A stretch of 64,000 nt of DNA from an uncultured Collinsella sp. (lineage in GTDB: Bacteria; Actinomycetota; Coriobacteriia; Coriobacteriales; Coriobacteriaceae). The stretch is from contig CAJLPX010000004.1 in assembly GCA_905208635.1 (NCBI GenBank), forward strand, positions 34,418-98,417. Reading direction: 5' to 3'. Made by a program: the position numbers and the translations under genes. The notes under the pieces were generated by a model. That model did no database searches and was not told the origin of the DNA. It saw only the letters and a program-made list of their open reading frames with translations. The number at the start of each line of letters is the position of its first letter. The stretch's first letter is position 1. This document shows, in pieces, positions 42,862-51,502 of the stretch.

Positions 42862-44250
42862 CTACTTTTTGAGCGCGGCCAGAGCGGGATCAACCGGCGC
42901 GGAAGCCTCCAGGTCGGAGACCTTCACAATGCCATTTTCGTCGGAGAAGGCACGGTAAATGGTCCGAATCGCCAGGTCAAAGTCCTTCTCCTCGACACCG
43001 ATAATGATGTTGATCTCGTCGCAGCTCTGCGAAATCATGCGCACGCTCACGCCGGCCTGGCCGAGCATGCCAAACAGGTGGCCGGAAATACCGGCGCGGC
43101 CGCGCAGGTTGCGGCCGACGGTCGCGATGAGCGCCAGGCCCTCAACAACCTCGATCTCGAGCGGCTCGACCTCCTGCTGAATGTCGCCCACGAGCGAGTA
43201 CAGCGAATCGCGCACATCCTGCTCCTGCACCACGGCGCCAAAGCGATCGACGCCGGTGGGCATATGCTCGACGGAAACGTCATAGCGCTCGAAAACCGAA
43301 AGCGCGCGGCGCATAAAGCCGACGCGGGGCTTGGTACGGTCGCGGGCCACGTTGATGGCGACAAAGCCGCGCTTGCCGGTCACGCCGGTAATGATGGGCT
43401 CTGCCTCGCCCTCATCGGCCGTCTCGCTAATGATGGTGCCGGGATCCTGCGGCGCATTGGTGTTCTTGATGACCAGCGGAATACCCGCCTCGCGCACAGG
43501 GAACACGGCCTCCTCGTGCAGGACGCTCGCGCCCATGTACGAAAGCTCGCGCAGCTCCTCGTAGGTAACGCGGGCGATGGGCTGAGCCTCGGGCACAATG
43601 CGAGGATCGGCAGAATAGAAGCCCGAAACGTCGGTCCAGTTCTCGTACAGGTCGGCGCCCAGGCACTTGGCCAGGATCGAACCGGAAATATCGCCGCCAC
43701 CACGGTCGAGCAGCTTGATCTGGCCCTCACGCGTCGCGCCGTAGAAACCGGGCATAACAAAGCCGCCCTGCTGACCGTACTCCTGCACCAGCTCAGAGGT
43801 GCGGTTCATGCTGAGCGTACCGTCGTGATGGAACGCAACGACCGTCGCGGCGTCCAGGAACGGCAGACCCAGGTACTCGGCCATCAGGCGAGCGGTGAAG
43901 TACTCGCCACGGCTCACGAGCTCCTCGGTGGAGTAGCCGCCCGAGCGGGCGCGCTCGGCAAAGGCCGCGAACTCCTCGCGGATGGGATAGGTGAGCTCCA
44001 GCTCGTCAGCGATATCAAAATAGCGCTGGCCAATGTCCTCGAGCAGCTCCTCGCACGACACGTGGTACTTAACGTGTGCGTTAACCAAGTAGAGCAGGTC
44101 GGTCACCTTGGTATCGCCCTTAAAGCGGCGACCGCAGGCAGAAACCACCACAAAACGGCGGGCCGGGTCGGCATCGACAATGGCCTTGATCTTCTTAAAG
44201 TGTTCGGCGTCGGCGACCGACGAGCCGCCAAACTTGGCAATCTTAATCAT
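42862..44250 (-). CDS. lysC: aspartate kinase
   Basis: A 462-residue kinase phosphorylating aspartate, the first committed step of the aspartate family. The N-terminus is KFGGSSVAD (ATP/aspartate site). The kinase core includes VSACGRRFKGDTKVTDLL and SRGEYFTARLMAEYL. Two ACT domains follow from about residue 310 (VGFMRRALSVFERYDVSVEHM and LFGMLGQAGVSVRMISQS), which normally carry feedback inhibition by lysine or threonine. It is a monofunctional, single-polypeptide form, divergent from thrC. Confidence 0.95.
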   Translation of the reverse strand: MIKIAKFGGSSVADAEHFKKIKAIVDADPARRFVVVSACGRRFKGDTKVTDLLYLVNAHVKYHVSCEELLEDIGQRYFDIADELELTYPIREEFAAFAERARSGGYSTEELVSRGEYFTARLMAEYLGLPFLDAATVVAFHHDGTLSMNRTSELVQEYGQQGGFVMPGFYGATREGQIKLLDRGGGDISGSILAKCLGADLYENWTDVSGFYSADPRIVPEAQPIARVTYEELRELSYMGASVLHEEAVFPVREAGIPLVIKNTNAPQDPGTIISETADEGEAEPIITGVTGKRGFVAINVARDRTKPRVGFMRRALSVFERYDVSVEHMPTGVDRFGAVVQEQDVRDSLYSLVGDIQQEVEPLEIEVVEGLALIATVGRNLRGRAGISGHLFGMLGQAGVSVRMISQSCDEINIIIGVEEKDFDLAIRTIYRAFSDENGIVKVSDLEASAPVDPALAALKK

Positions 44251-44354
44251 GGGCTGGAGGTTACCTTTCTAAAAAGCCTCTGCGAACCTATTTTGCGCGC
44301 TCTGATACCATGGTTTCACCGATTGGGACCAAGGCATCCGAGGAGCAGTGTTAT

Positions 44355-45872
44355 ATGGGAACTTATCATAGTACACGAGGACGCACTTTATCGTGCTCAA
44401 GTAAGGTGGCAATCCGTACCGGCATCGCTCCCGACGGGGGTTTGTTTGTCTCGGACGAGCTCGGCACCCAGCAGGTCGATATCAGCTCGCTTGCAGATAA
44501 ATCGTACTTTGAAATCGCTCAAGATGTGTTGGGAATGTTACTGAATGATTACACGGACGAAGAAATTTCGGCCTGTGTGAATGAGGCATACCGCGACACA
44601 TTTGCAAGCGAAGAGGTCACGCCGCTCGTCAAACTCGACGCCGCACCGGGCGCTGACGTCCCTCAAACCTATGTGATGGAGCTCTTTGGCGGCCCCACAA
44701 GCGCCTTCAAGGACGTCGCCCTGCAGATGCTCCCCCGTCTGATGGCCCGCACTTCCGCCAAGGACGGCGGCGCCGAGCGCATCATGATCGTCACCGCCAC
44801 GTCGGGCGACACGGGCAAGGCAGCACTCGCCGGCTTTGCCGACGCCCCGGGCACGGGCATCACCGTCTTTTATCCCGAAGGCAAAGTCAGCCGCGTGCAG
44901 AATCTGCAGATGTCCACGCAGGAGGGCGATAACGTCGCCGTCTGCGGCATCCGCGGCAACTTTGACGACGCCCAGAGCGCCGTCAAGCGCATCTTTGCCG
45001 ATAAGGAGCTTGCCGAGCGCCTGGAAGCCGCCGGCACTGTGCTTTCGAGTGCCAACTCCATCAACGTCGGCCGCCTGGTGCCGCAGGTTGTCTACTACTT
45101 TGCCGCCTATGCGCAACTGCTGCGCGCCGGCGCTATCGAGGCTGGCGACGCCGTAGAGTTCTGTGTGCCCACCGGCAACTTTGGCGATATCTTGGCCGGC
45201 TACTACGCCAAGTGCATGGGTCTGCCCGTCGCCAAGCTCGTCGTGGCGAGCGACAAGAACAACGTGCTTGCCGACTTCCTGACCACCGGCGTTTACGACC
45301 GTAACCGCCCGTTCTTCACGACCATCTCGCCGTCGATGGACATCCTTATTAGCTCCAACCTGGAGCGCATGCTCTACTTCTTGTCCGACGGCGACTGCGA
45401 GCTCGTTGCCGGCCTTATGGAGCAGCTGGCACAGACTGGTCGCTACGAAGTTCCCGCCGACCTGCTGGCAAAGATTCAGAGCATCTTTGGCTGCGGCTGG
45501 GCCAGCGAGGCCGAGGTTCGCACTGCCATCAAGAGCTGCTGGGACGCAAACGGCTACGTGATTGACCCGCACACCGCCTGCGGCTATCACGTCTTTGAAA
45601 AAGTCACCCCCGCCGAGGGCGCCAAGGCCCGCGTGCTGCTTTCGACCGCCAGCCCCTACAAGTTCCCGCGCGCCTGCTGCGACGCTCTGGGCCTCGACGT
45701 TCCCGAGGATGATTTTGAGGCTATGCGTGTGCTCGAGCAGGCCACCGATACGGTCGCCCCGGCACAACTTGCCGAGCTCGAGTCCAAGCCCGTCCGCTTT
45801 GAAGACGTCTGCGACGTCGATGAGATGGCAAGCTACGTCGAGTCTGCAGCAAAACGAATGAGCACCAACTAA
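44355..45872 (+). CDS. thrC: threonine synthase
   Basis: A 505-residue PLP enzyme converting O-phosphohomoserine to threonine. The N-terminus has YHSTRGRTLSCSSKVAI and the lysine holding PLP is in GPTSAFKDVALQ (Lys119). ATSGDTGKAALAGF binds the phosphate, and PTGNFGDILAGYYAK follows. The ATG at 44355 is used (GAGGAG about 11 bp upstream); a longer frame from 44310 is not supported. It is divergent from lysC and followed by a terminator before thrB. Confidence 0.95.
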   Translation: MGTYHSTRGRTLSCSSKVAIRTGIAPDGGLFVSDELGTQQVDISSLADKSYFEIAQDVLGMLLNDYTDEEISACVNEAYRDTFASEEVTPLVKLDAAPGADVPQTYVMELFGGPTSAFKDVALQMLPRLMARTSAKDGGAERIMIVTATSGDTGKAALAGFADAPGTGITVFYPEGKVSRVQNLQMSTQEGDNVAVCGIRGNFDDAQSAVKRIFADKELAERLEAAGTVLSSANSINVGRLVPQVVYYFAAYAQLLRAGAIEAGDAVEFCVPTGNFGDILAGYYAKCMGLPVAKLVVASDKNNVLADFLTTGVYDRNRPFFTTISPSMDILISSNLERMLYFLSDGDCELVAGLMEQLAQTGRYEVPADLLAKIQSIFGCGWASEAEVRTAIKSCWDANGYVIDPHTACGYHVFEKVTPAEGAKARVLLSTASPYKFPRACCDALGLDVPEDDFEAMRVLEQATDTVAPAQLAELESKPVRFEDVCDVDEMASYVESAAKRMSTN

Positions 45873-45884
45873 ACCCCTTATTAA

Positions 45885-45914
45885 GCGCCGGCGAAAGCCG
45901 GCGCACCTTCTTTT
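45885..45914 (+). terminator. terminator of thrC
   Basis: GCGCCGGC-GAAA-GCCGGCGC followed by ACCTTCTTTTAT, 12 bp after the stop codon. Confidence 0.8.
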
Positions 45915-45949
45915 ATCAGAAACCCACCGGGATGATGACGAACTGACAT

Positions 45950-46060
45950 GCGGGTCTGCCTGTTTAGTTCGTCGCGAGTTCCGCACGAGCCGGAAAGCAC
46001 TTAATGTGCTTTCCGAGCGAGCCAGGACTGCCCGAGCAGCGAACTAAACAGGCAGACCGC
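45950..46060. repeat. 111-bp long hairpin between thrC and thrB
   Basis: The arms at 45950-45971 and 46040-46060 pair over about 21 bp. Inside lie TTCCGCA and AGGAC on opposite sides, echoing the family at 41521, 46981 and 53629, then GGAAAGCAC-TTAAT-GTGCTTTCC. The hairpin ends 13 bp before the thrB start and next to its ribosome binding site. Confidence 0.82.
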
Positions 46061-46073
46061 CCAGGAGATTCCC

Positions 46074-46955
46074 ATGATCAAGATCACCGTCCCCGCCACC
46101 AGCGCAAACCTAGGCATCGGCTACGACACCCTCGGCATGGCCGTCAGCCTCTACTCGCACTTCACCTTTGAGCGCGCCGACAAGCTCACCATCACGGGCT
46201 GCCCCGAGGAGTTCCAAAACGAGAACAACCTGGTCTACGTGAGCTTTGTGGATGCGCTGGCCGCATGGGGCGAGCCGGCCTTCCCCATCGCCATCGACAT
46301 TCAGACTGACGTTCCCGTCGCTCGTGGCCTGGGTTCCAGCTCCACCTGCGTTGTCGCTGGCATCATGGCCGCCGCCGCTTTAACGGGCCACACCGTCGAC
46401 CGCGCCGAGCTCGTCCGCATTGCCACCGAGGTCGAGGGCCACCCCGATAACGTCGCCCCCGCTATCCTAGGCGGCGCCGTCTGCTCCTTTACACCGACCG
46501 ATTCGCTCCCCCAGTGCCTTCGCTACGAGGTGAGCGATCGCTTGCGTTTTATTACCGTGATTCCGCCCTACGAAGTACACACGAGTGAGGCGCGCAAGGT
46601 CGTGCCGCAGGAGATTCCGCTCTCCACCGCCGTGTGGCAGATGGGCCGCATCGCCGGCATGACGCGCGGTTTGGAGACTGGTGACCTGGACCTGATTGCC
46701 GCCGCTAATGACGACCGCATCCAGGAGCCCTATCGTCGCCGCCTGATTCCCGACTACAACGCTGTGCGCGACACCTGCCTTAACGGCGGCGCCAAGACCA
46801 TCTGGATCAGTGGTTCGGGCTCGACCCTCATGGCCGTAACCGACGACACCATCGTGGCAAAGTTCCTGCAGGTCAAGCTGCGCGAGCAGTTCCCCAAATG
46901 CGACACGCACATTCTGACGTGCGACACCGAGGGCGCTCAAATCGAGTACCTGTAG
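46074..46955 (+). CDS. thrB: homoserine kinase
   Basis: A 293-residue GHMP-family kinase phosphorylating homoserine for threonine synthase. Motif 1 is VPATSANLGIGYDTLG, the ATP loop is PVARGLGSSS near residue 88, and the late motif is ISGSGSTLMA. CAGGAGATTCCC precedes the ATG. It is 201 bp after thrC with a terminator and a long hairpin between, so despite the shared pathway the two genes may be separately controlled. Homoserine dehydrogenase is not in the window. Confidence 0.95.
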   Translation: MIKITVPATSANLGIGYDTLGMAVSLYSHFTFERADKLTITGCPEEFQNENNLVYVSFVDALAAWGEPAFPIAIDIQTDVPVARGLGSSSTCVVAGIMAAAALTGHTVDRAELVRIATEVEGHPDNVAPAILGGAVCSFTPTDSLPQCLRYEVSDRLRFITVIPPYEVHTSEARKVVPQEIPLSTAVWQMGRIAGMTRGLETGDLDLIAAANDDRIQEPYRRRLIPDYNAVRDTCLNGGAKTIWISGSGSTLMAVTDDTIVAKFLQVKLREQFPKCDTHILTCDTEGAQIEYL

Positions 46956-46980
46956 ACATCGCCGATCGGTCTATCCGGGC

Positions 46981-47101
46981 CACCCAGGGGCATCCCCTTA
47001 AAAACGTCCTCGCACTTGAGGCCCGCTTATCCTGCTCCTTCGGAGCTGCGGATAAGCGGGCCTCGTGCTGCGGAATGTTTTTAAGGGGATGCCCCTGGGT
47101 G
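46981..47101. repeat. 121-bp long hairpin after thrB, internal-loop family
   Basis: A perfect 25-bp outer stem (46981-47005 with 47077-47101). Then CGTCCTCG lies opposite CTGCGGAAT. An inner stem AGGCCCGCTTATCC/GGATAAGCGGGCCT carries the tip GCTCC-TTC-GGAGC. It starts 26 bp after the thrB stop codon. Confidence 0.88.
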
Positions 47102-47254
47102 CCCTACGACAACGTTGCTTGCGATGTCTACAGGAACCCACGCTTTGAAGGGGCGCCGGGCTGATATTTATACTCTTGCTGTTGGAGGTTAACCCATGAC
47201 ATCTTTGTTAGCCCCCTAGCACTGATTTAATTACCGACCGATGCGCGGCGCAAT

Positions 47255-47518
47255 CTATTTATCTCCGCCACTCAAATCCTCCTCAAGTCTTTGCACAAGA
47301 ACTCCGACGGTAATTCCAAGCGCTTCCGCATAGGCGAACTGCTCATAAACCCTAAGACTGCGCTCTCCGGTCTCGACTTTCGAGATGAAGGACTGAGGTA
47401 CCCTCAGTTTCCTTGCGAGTTCAACCTGAGTGATACCTTGCTCCCGACGAATTTGGGAGAGGCATTTTCCGCATGTCCTATTAGCATCAACGTTCATGCC
47501 GCTTACGCTATATTCCAT
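47255..47518 (-). CDS. small XRE-family regulator
   Basis: An 87-residue protein that is mostly one Cro/CI helix-turn-helix (SQIRREQGITQVELARKLRVPQSFISKVETGERSL) with CGKC near the start. The start is uncertain (47518 or 47497); neither has a good ribosome binding site, and a perfect palindrome begins 6 bp upstream, so the mRNA may be leaderless. It is divergent from the Cys-repeat membrane protein gene and may control both. The region is AT-richer than the flanks, hinting at acquisition. Confidence 0.78.
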   Translation of the reverse strand: MEYSVSGMNVDANRTCGKCLSQIRREQGITQVELARKLRVPQSFISKVETGERSLRVYEQFAYAEALGITVGVLVQRLEEDLSGGDK

Positions 47519-47523
47519 TTTGA

Positions 47524-47544
47524 TATATCCCAAACTGGGATATA
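47524..47544. promoter_or_regulatory. perfect palindromic operator
   Basis: TATATCCCA-AAC-TGGGATATA (9+3+9, perfect) in the gap between the divergent XRE and Cys-repeat genes. It contains possible -10 boxes for both directions, so binding by the XRE protein would repress either promoter. Confidence 0.65.
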
Positions 47545-47619
47545 GTTGTGTCACCAGCTGTTTCACTTACCGCAATTGTTTGCATCGCATATTTAAGCGA
47601 GAGAGGAGACTCGATAAAC

Positions 47620-48633
47620 ATGGATAACGAGATGAAAGAACCCAACGATGAGCAAATGCGCAGCGCATCTGACGAACAGAAGCCGAATAATGAAGGGAAG
47701 CAGTTTGCTGATGGCGCTGACGACACTCCTTCTCCTGAAGATCGACCATCAAATGAAGATGGCGTCGTTTGCGAAAAAGAAGAGAACGACTCACTTATAA
47801 CGAAAGCCATTCATAAAGTCGGTGGTAAAAAACGCGCGGCCATCGCAGCTGCTGCAGTAGTTGCTGTCGTCTTCTGTTTGCCTATGCTGTTTCCCCAATT
47901 GTTTTGCACGCACAAGCTATGGACCAATGCAACCTGTACAAGCCCTCGAACATGTAATAGTTGCGGCAAAACCGAGGGGAAACCGCTCGGGCACGAATGG
48001 GAAGAAGCAACATGCACGGCTCCGAAAACCTGTCAACGTTGTGGCAAAACCGAAGGGAAGCCCCTTGGGCATCAGCCAGGTTCGTGGACTACCGAAATCG
48101 ACTACGTAGACGCCACCTCGAAGGAAATACGAGAATGCGGGAGATGCGGAGAGGTCGTTGACACCCGTAACGAAAAAGAAATCACGTCTTTTCTTGGCGA
48201 CGGAATGTTTTCTATTTCCCCTAAAGACTTTATTGAGCGACTTAACGAAGAATTCTCCGATCTGCCTAATTGCAGCAGCATGAAAGCGGATTATGAACTA
48301 GACGACACCGGCACACGACTCGAGCTCCAGATTAAAAACGGCTCAAAGCTTGCAGGCGTGGGAGGTTTCTTTTCGGACTCGTGCAACCAAATCCTATTTA
48401 GCTATCTTGGATCCGAAAACTGCTTTAAGAATATAGTCATGTATTTCGAAAGTTCAGACTATGCCGCGGCAACGGCATTAGCAACCATACAAGCGATTGA
48501 TCCAACACTTTCGTTTTCAGATGCCAAGCAAGTCGGCGCTGCTTGCGTAGATGAACCAATCGTCAAAAATGGAATTACGTACGCAATCGCAGCCTCGAAT
48601 GGAGAGTACTGGTTGAGCGCCCGAATCGAATAA
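47620..48633 (+). CDS. membrane protein with tandem Cys-rich repeats
   Basis: A 337-residue protein not recognised as a named family. Residues about 1-60 are acidic and Asn/Glu-rich. One helix lies near 75-95 (KRAAIAAAAVVAVVFCLPMLF). Two tandem repeats follow, CTSPRTCNSCGKTEGKPLGH and CTAPKTCQRCGKTEGKPLGH, each with three or four cysteines, and then CGRCGEVV. The remaining 150 residues are soluble. The repeats are of a kind seen on cell-surface proteins of gut Firmicutes and may bind metal. GAGAGGAGAC precedes the ATG. Lower GC suggests transfer. Confidence 0.72.
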   Translation: MDNEMKEPNDEQMRSASDEQKPNNEGKQFADGADDTPSPEDRPSNEDGVVCEKEENDSLITKAIHKVGGKKRAAIAAAAVVAVVFCLPMLFPQLFCTHKLWTNATCTSPRTCNSCGKTEGKPLGHEWEEATCTAPKTCQRCGKTEGKPLGHQPGSWTTEIDYVDATSKEIRECGRCGEVVDTRNEKEITSFLGDGMFSISPKDFIERLNEEFSDLPNCSSMKADYELDDTGTRLELQIKNGSKLAGVGGFFSDSCNQILFSYLGSENCFKNIVMYFESSDYAAATALATIQAIDPTLSFSDAKQVGAACVDEPIVKNGITYAIAASNGEYWLSARIE

Positions 48634-48711
48634 TTGGCCTTGATCATCAAATACGGGTGCTTCCCGTCGCAAGCTATTAAAGCTTAACTCCCGTTAGCGT
48701 CATCGATTAAG

Positions 48712-48752
48712 AAATGCCCCGCCGAGCACTCTTGCTTATCGGGGCATTTTTA
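48712..48752 (+). terminator. terminator after the Cys-repeat protein gene
   Basis: AAATGCCCCG and CGGGGCATTTT pair, with TTTTTATA at the end. No gene is seen between 48634 and 48871. Confidence 0.75.
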
Positions 48753-48871
48753 TACATAAGCGAACTTGTGAATACCTACAAGACCCACATGCCCTATCAA
48801 CCATCTAGCTTCGCTGTATGAAATGCGCTTTGACAGGCTTTCATCTGCGCAATCGTTGTTCAATACCCGCT

Positions 48872-49570
48872 TTACACGGCGCTGGTTTCTTTGTATTCGA
48901 AGACTGGTTCTAGGAGGTCTTCGATGTTGCAGTGGAGGGCTTTTGCTATGGTTCTTACGCTTGTTACCGAAGCTTCATTGATGTTTCTCTGGCGCTGTTC
49001 GTACATTTGGATTGAGCGGAGTGACACACCCGATTCGTATGCCAGATCTTGTTGGGTTTTCTTGAGCCTCTTTCTTGCTAACGCAAGTTTGGTTTGCCTG
49101 GACGCTTTTTTCGCCATATCGCAGACGAGGCGAGCCACGCGTTCCTCCGAGGCTTCGTGCCAGGGGTAGTACAGACTGCGTAGCACATCGAATGGAACGA
49201 CATGCAGCAAATCTTCGAAAGACTCTCCTAGGCGCCACTGAAGGTATGCCAATATCCAGCCTGTCCAATATTCCGGTGTCTTTTCGAATCGGTAGGTTCG
49301 ATTTGGCATCGGCCTTGATTGATAGCCGGACCTTTCGGCAATGAGCGCGAACAGCTCAACGCCCGATTTTCCCGACACTACCCATGCGTTGCCGCGTTCG
49401 AACTCGCGGGCTACGCCGCTCAGACAAAAGAGTTCAGCAACTTCCGATCCTTCTGCCCCATAATCGTTAACGGCATAGTCAAAGCAGTCGCCGAGGTTGT
49501 TCATTGCATCCTCAAGGTAGTAGACGGGGTATGTCCTACTCGGCCCACAATCCGTTAACTCTTGGATCAT
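48872..49570 (-). CDS. two-domain protein with C-terminal HTH (possible antitoxin or regulator)
   Basis: A 232-residue protein. The first 140 residues form an unnamed domain (CFDYAVNDYGAEGSEVAELFCLSG, TPEYWTGWILAYLQWRLGESFEDLL). The C-terminus is a Cro/CI helix-turn-helix (KKTQQDLAYESGVSLRSIQMYEQRQRNINEAS). Such proteins are common in gut Firmicutes and Actinobacteria next to toxin-like genes. The start is 49570 (GGGAGGG 10 bp upstream) or MNNLGD at 49504 (GAGG 5 bp upstream). A small, broken frame overlaps its start and a perfect 18-bp palindrome lies 138 bp upstream. Confidence 0.7.
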   Translation of the reverse strand: MIQELTDCGPSRTYPVYYLEDAMNNLGDCFDYAVNDYGAEGSEVAELFCLSGVAREFERGNAWVVSGKSGVELFALIAERSGYQSRPMPNRTYRFEKTPEYWTGWILAYLQWRLGESFEDLLHVVPFDVLRSLYYPWHEASEERVARLVCDMAKKASRQTKLALARKRLKKTQQDLAYESGVSLRSIQMYEQRQRNINEASVTSVRTIAKALHCNIEDLLEPVFEYKETSAV

Positions 49571-49709
49571 TTAAATCAACCCTCCCTGCCATCAAATCCC
49601 TAATGTCGACACCTTCGGAATCGAATCCATTCACAGTGTCCAAGTACTTGCGCCGCGCGTTCTGCTCTCACTCGAAACGCCTGGGATAATACTCGGAACC
49701 AATTGACAT
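49536..49709 (-). pseudogene. 57-codon frame interrupted by one TGA, overlapping the HTH gene
   Basis: From ATG at 49709 the frame reads MSIGSEYYPRRFE, TGA, EQNARRKYLDTVNGF and on to LWAE before TAG at 49536-49538. Without the single TGA it would be a small soluble protein ending 35 bp inside the HTH gene, as a toxin-antitoxin partner might. The first codon overlaps the arm of the palindrome. Not recognised; it may be decayed or never a gene. Confidence 0.3.
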
Positions 49710-49750
49710 CACCCCAGTGATAGTTTACCAATAACTATCACTGGGGTGAT
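49708..49750. promoter_or_regulatory. perfect 18-bp palindrome upstream of the HTH gene
   Basis: ATCACCCCAGTGATAGTT at 49708-49725 and its exact complement at 49733-49750 flank 7 bases. It is a likely operator for the HTH protein, or a two-way terminator between that gene and engB. Confidence 0.65.
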
Positions 49751-49783
49751 ATAGATGAGAGCTTTTGAGGGGCTGCAGCCCGA

Positions 49784-50374
49784 TTAGAGGCAGGCCTCGG
49801 CGATGCGGCGCTTGAGTTCATCGATACCGGTGCCAGTCTGGGAGCTTGTGATGATTACGTTTTCGGCCGGGACGTTGAGCTGCTTTTTGATGGCTGCTGC
49901 CTGGCGGGCCTGCTGGGTGCGGCTGAGCTTGTCGGCTTTGGTGAGGCAGACGATAAAGTTGAACTCGTTGCCCTGCAGGTAGTCGATCATGTCATGATCG
50001 AGCTTGCTGGGGTCGTGACGAATGTCAACCAGCGATACGACCAGGTTAAAGCTGCGCTCGGAGTCAAAGAAGTCGCCAATAAGCTCGGCCCAGCGGTCGC
50101 GCTCGGCCTTGGAGCGACGAGCGAAACCGTAACCCGGCAGGTCCACGAAATGTACGTCGTCGGCCTCAAAGAAGTTGATGTTGCTCGTCTTGCCCGGCGT
50201 ACTGGAAACCTTGACCAGGTTCTTGCGGCCAAAGAGCTTGTTCATAATCGACGACTTGCCCACGTTGGAGCGGCCGACAAAGCTCACCTCGGGGCAGGTG
50301 GACTCGGGAATCTGCGAAACCTTGCCGTAGCTGGCGACGAACTTGGCAAGCTGGTAGTTAATGGAATCGGCCAT
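49784..50374 (-). CDS. engB: ribosome biogenesis GTP-binding protein EngB/YsxC
   Basis: A 196-residue TrmE-Era-type GTPase needed for assembly of the large ribosomal subunit. The G-box motifs are VGRSNVGKSS (G1), TPGKTSNINFF (G2 region), DLPGYGFA (G3), LTKADKL (G4) and ITSSQTGTG (G5). The ATG at 50374 follows AAGGAGTGTCC; an in-frame GTG two codons earlier is too close to that site. Confidence 0.95.
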   Translation of the reverse strand: MADSINYQLAKFVASYGKVSQIPESTCPEVSFVGRSNVGKSSIMNKLFGRKNLVKVSSTPGKTSNINFFEADDVHFVDLPGYGFARRSKAERDRWAELIGDFFDSERSFNLVVSLVDIRHDPSKLDHDMIDYLQGNEFNFIVCLTKADKLSRTQQARQAAAIKKQLNVPAENVIITSSQTGTGIDELKRRIAEACL

Positions 50375-50412
50375 GGACACTCCTTGGTCGTAGGTTCTTA
50401 CAAAAGAGCGCG

Positions 50413-51153
50413 CTATTGCGCAGCAGCAATGCGGCGGACGATATCGAGCGTGATGTCACTTGCGACACGCGCGTACTCGAACAGATCGAACTCTCGGTCG
50501 CAAATTGCATCGTACGCCTCGTCACAATTATCGCTGATAGCGCGCAACACCAGGCAATCGACACCATTTTTGGTTGCGACATGGGCAATTGCCGCGCCCT
50601 CCATGCCGACACAATCGGCATGCGTCGCCTCGATAGCGTCGTTGCGCATGGCGGTGCCCGTCACAAAGCGGTTACCCGTGGCAATCGTGCCGACCAGGAA
50701 TTGTTTGGCTCCCTCGTTCGAAGCGGCTGCATTTGTCGAAGCATCAACAAACCCACGCTCAGCAAGCACGTCGACGGCAATATCGACCAGCGCGGGTGTC
50801 GAGCCAAACTCCTCGAGCCCCGGTGCGGACTCGGCGATAAGCGCGGTATCGGTATCCAGATAGCGTAGGCGTTTGCCAATGACCACGTCGTCGATATGGA
50901 GCTTGGGGTTCAAACCGCCCGCAATGCCCGAAAACACAACAGCCTGCGGAGCATACTTGCTAATGAGGTGCTGTGTCGCAGCGGCGGCGTTCACCGTGCC
51001 CATGCCCGCCGTTGTGGCGACAACTGTCAGGCCCTCGAGCCCACCGCTCACAACGGTCAAGCCTGCCTCCCGTGCCTCGCAAACGTCGCTCAGCTCTTCC
51101 TTAATCTGCATGATCTCTTTTTCGAGCGCACCGATAATCGCGATGGTAGCCAT
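50413..51153 (-). CDS. mtnN: 5'-methylthioadenosine/S-adenosylhomocysteine nucleosidase
   Basis: A 246-residue nucleosidase recycling methylthioadenosine and S-adenosylhomocysteine. It starts ATIAIIGALEKEI (active-site Glu), has FSGIAGGLNP in the ribose/base region, VGMEGAAIAHVA (purine-contacting Met-Glu) and RAISDNCDEA (catalytic Asp). It lies 38 bp upstream of engB on the same strand, possibly in one transcript. A beta-lactamase-like remnant lies before it. Confidence 0.93.
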   Translation of the reverse strand: MATIAIIGALEKEIMQIKEELSDVCEAREAGLTVVSGGLEGLTVVATTAGMGTVNAAAATQHLISKYAPQAVVFSGIAGGLNPKLHIDDVVIGKRLRYLDTDTALIAESAPGLEEFGSTPALVDIAVDVLAERGFVDASTNAAASNEGAKQFLVGTIATGNRFVTGTAMRNDAIEATHADCVGMEGAAIAHVATKNGVDCLVLRAISDNCDEAYDAICDREFDLFEYARVASDITLDIVRRIAAAQ

Positions 51154-51231
51154 ACCATTCCCCAAACCTATACGAAATTCTCAACCACGGTATGGTACCA
51201 GCATTTTGTTTGACCTCGCCAAACGAACACG

Positions 51232-51453
51232 CTAAGCCAGTGCAGCTCGCATATCAAACAGAGCCTTTGCAATCACGGCCGTAACCTCGCTCGAGCGGTC
51301 GTTCCACGGCATCGATGTCATGACGCTCATGACATAGGTACAGCCATCGATGCCGATAAGGCCCGCATCGCATGTCGAATAGTAACCATCCTCGCTAATC
51401 CAGCCTGCCTTGTTGCGCACCAAAACCTGCTCGTCAGCAATGCCATCGCGCAC
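51232..51453 (-). pseudogene. C-terminal remnant of a beta-lactamase-like serine hydrolase
   Basis: A 73-residue frame. VRNKAGWISEDGYYSTCDAGLI resembles the KTG box strand of class A beta-lactamase-like proteins (here KAG), followed by YVMSVMTSMPW and a final helix. The SxxK active site and the whole first domain are missing; the sequence upstream changes abruptly into a GTCTGTCCCCAATGAG segment. It looks like a deletion remnant. Confidence 0.55.
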
Positions 51454-51502
51454 TCATTTAAGTCTGTCCCCAATGAGTGCCCTTGGGGGCGAAAATAGAT
51501 CG

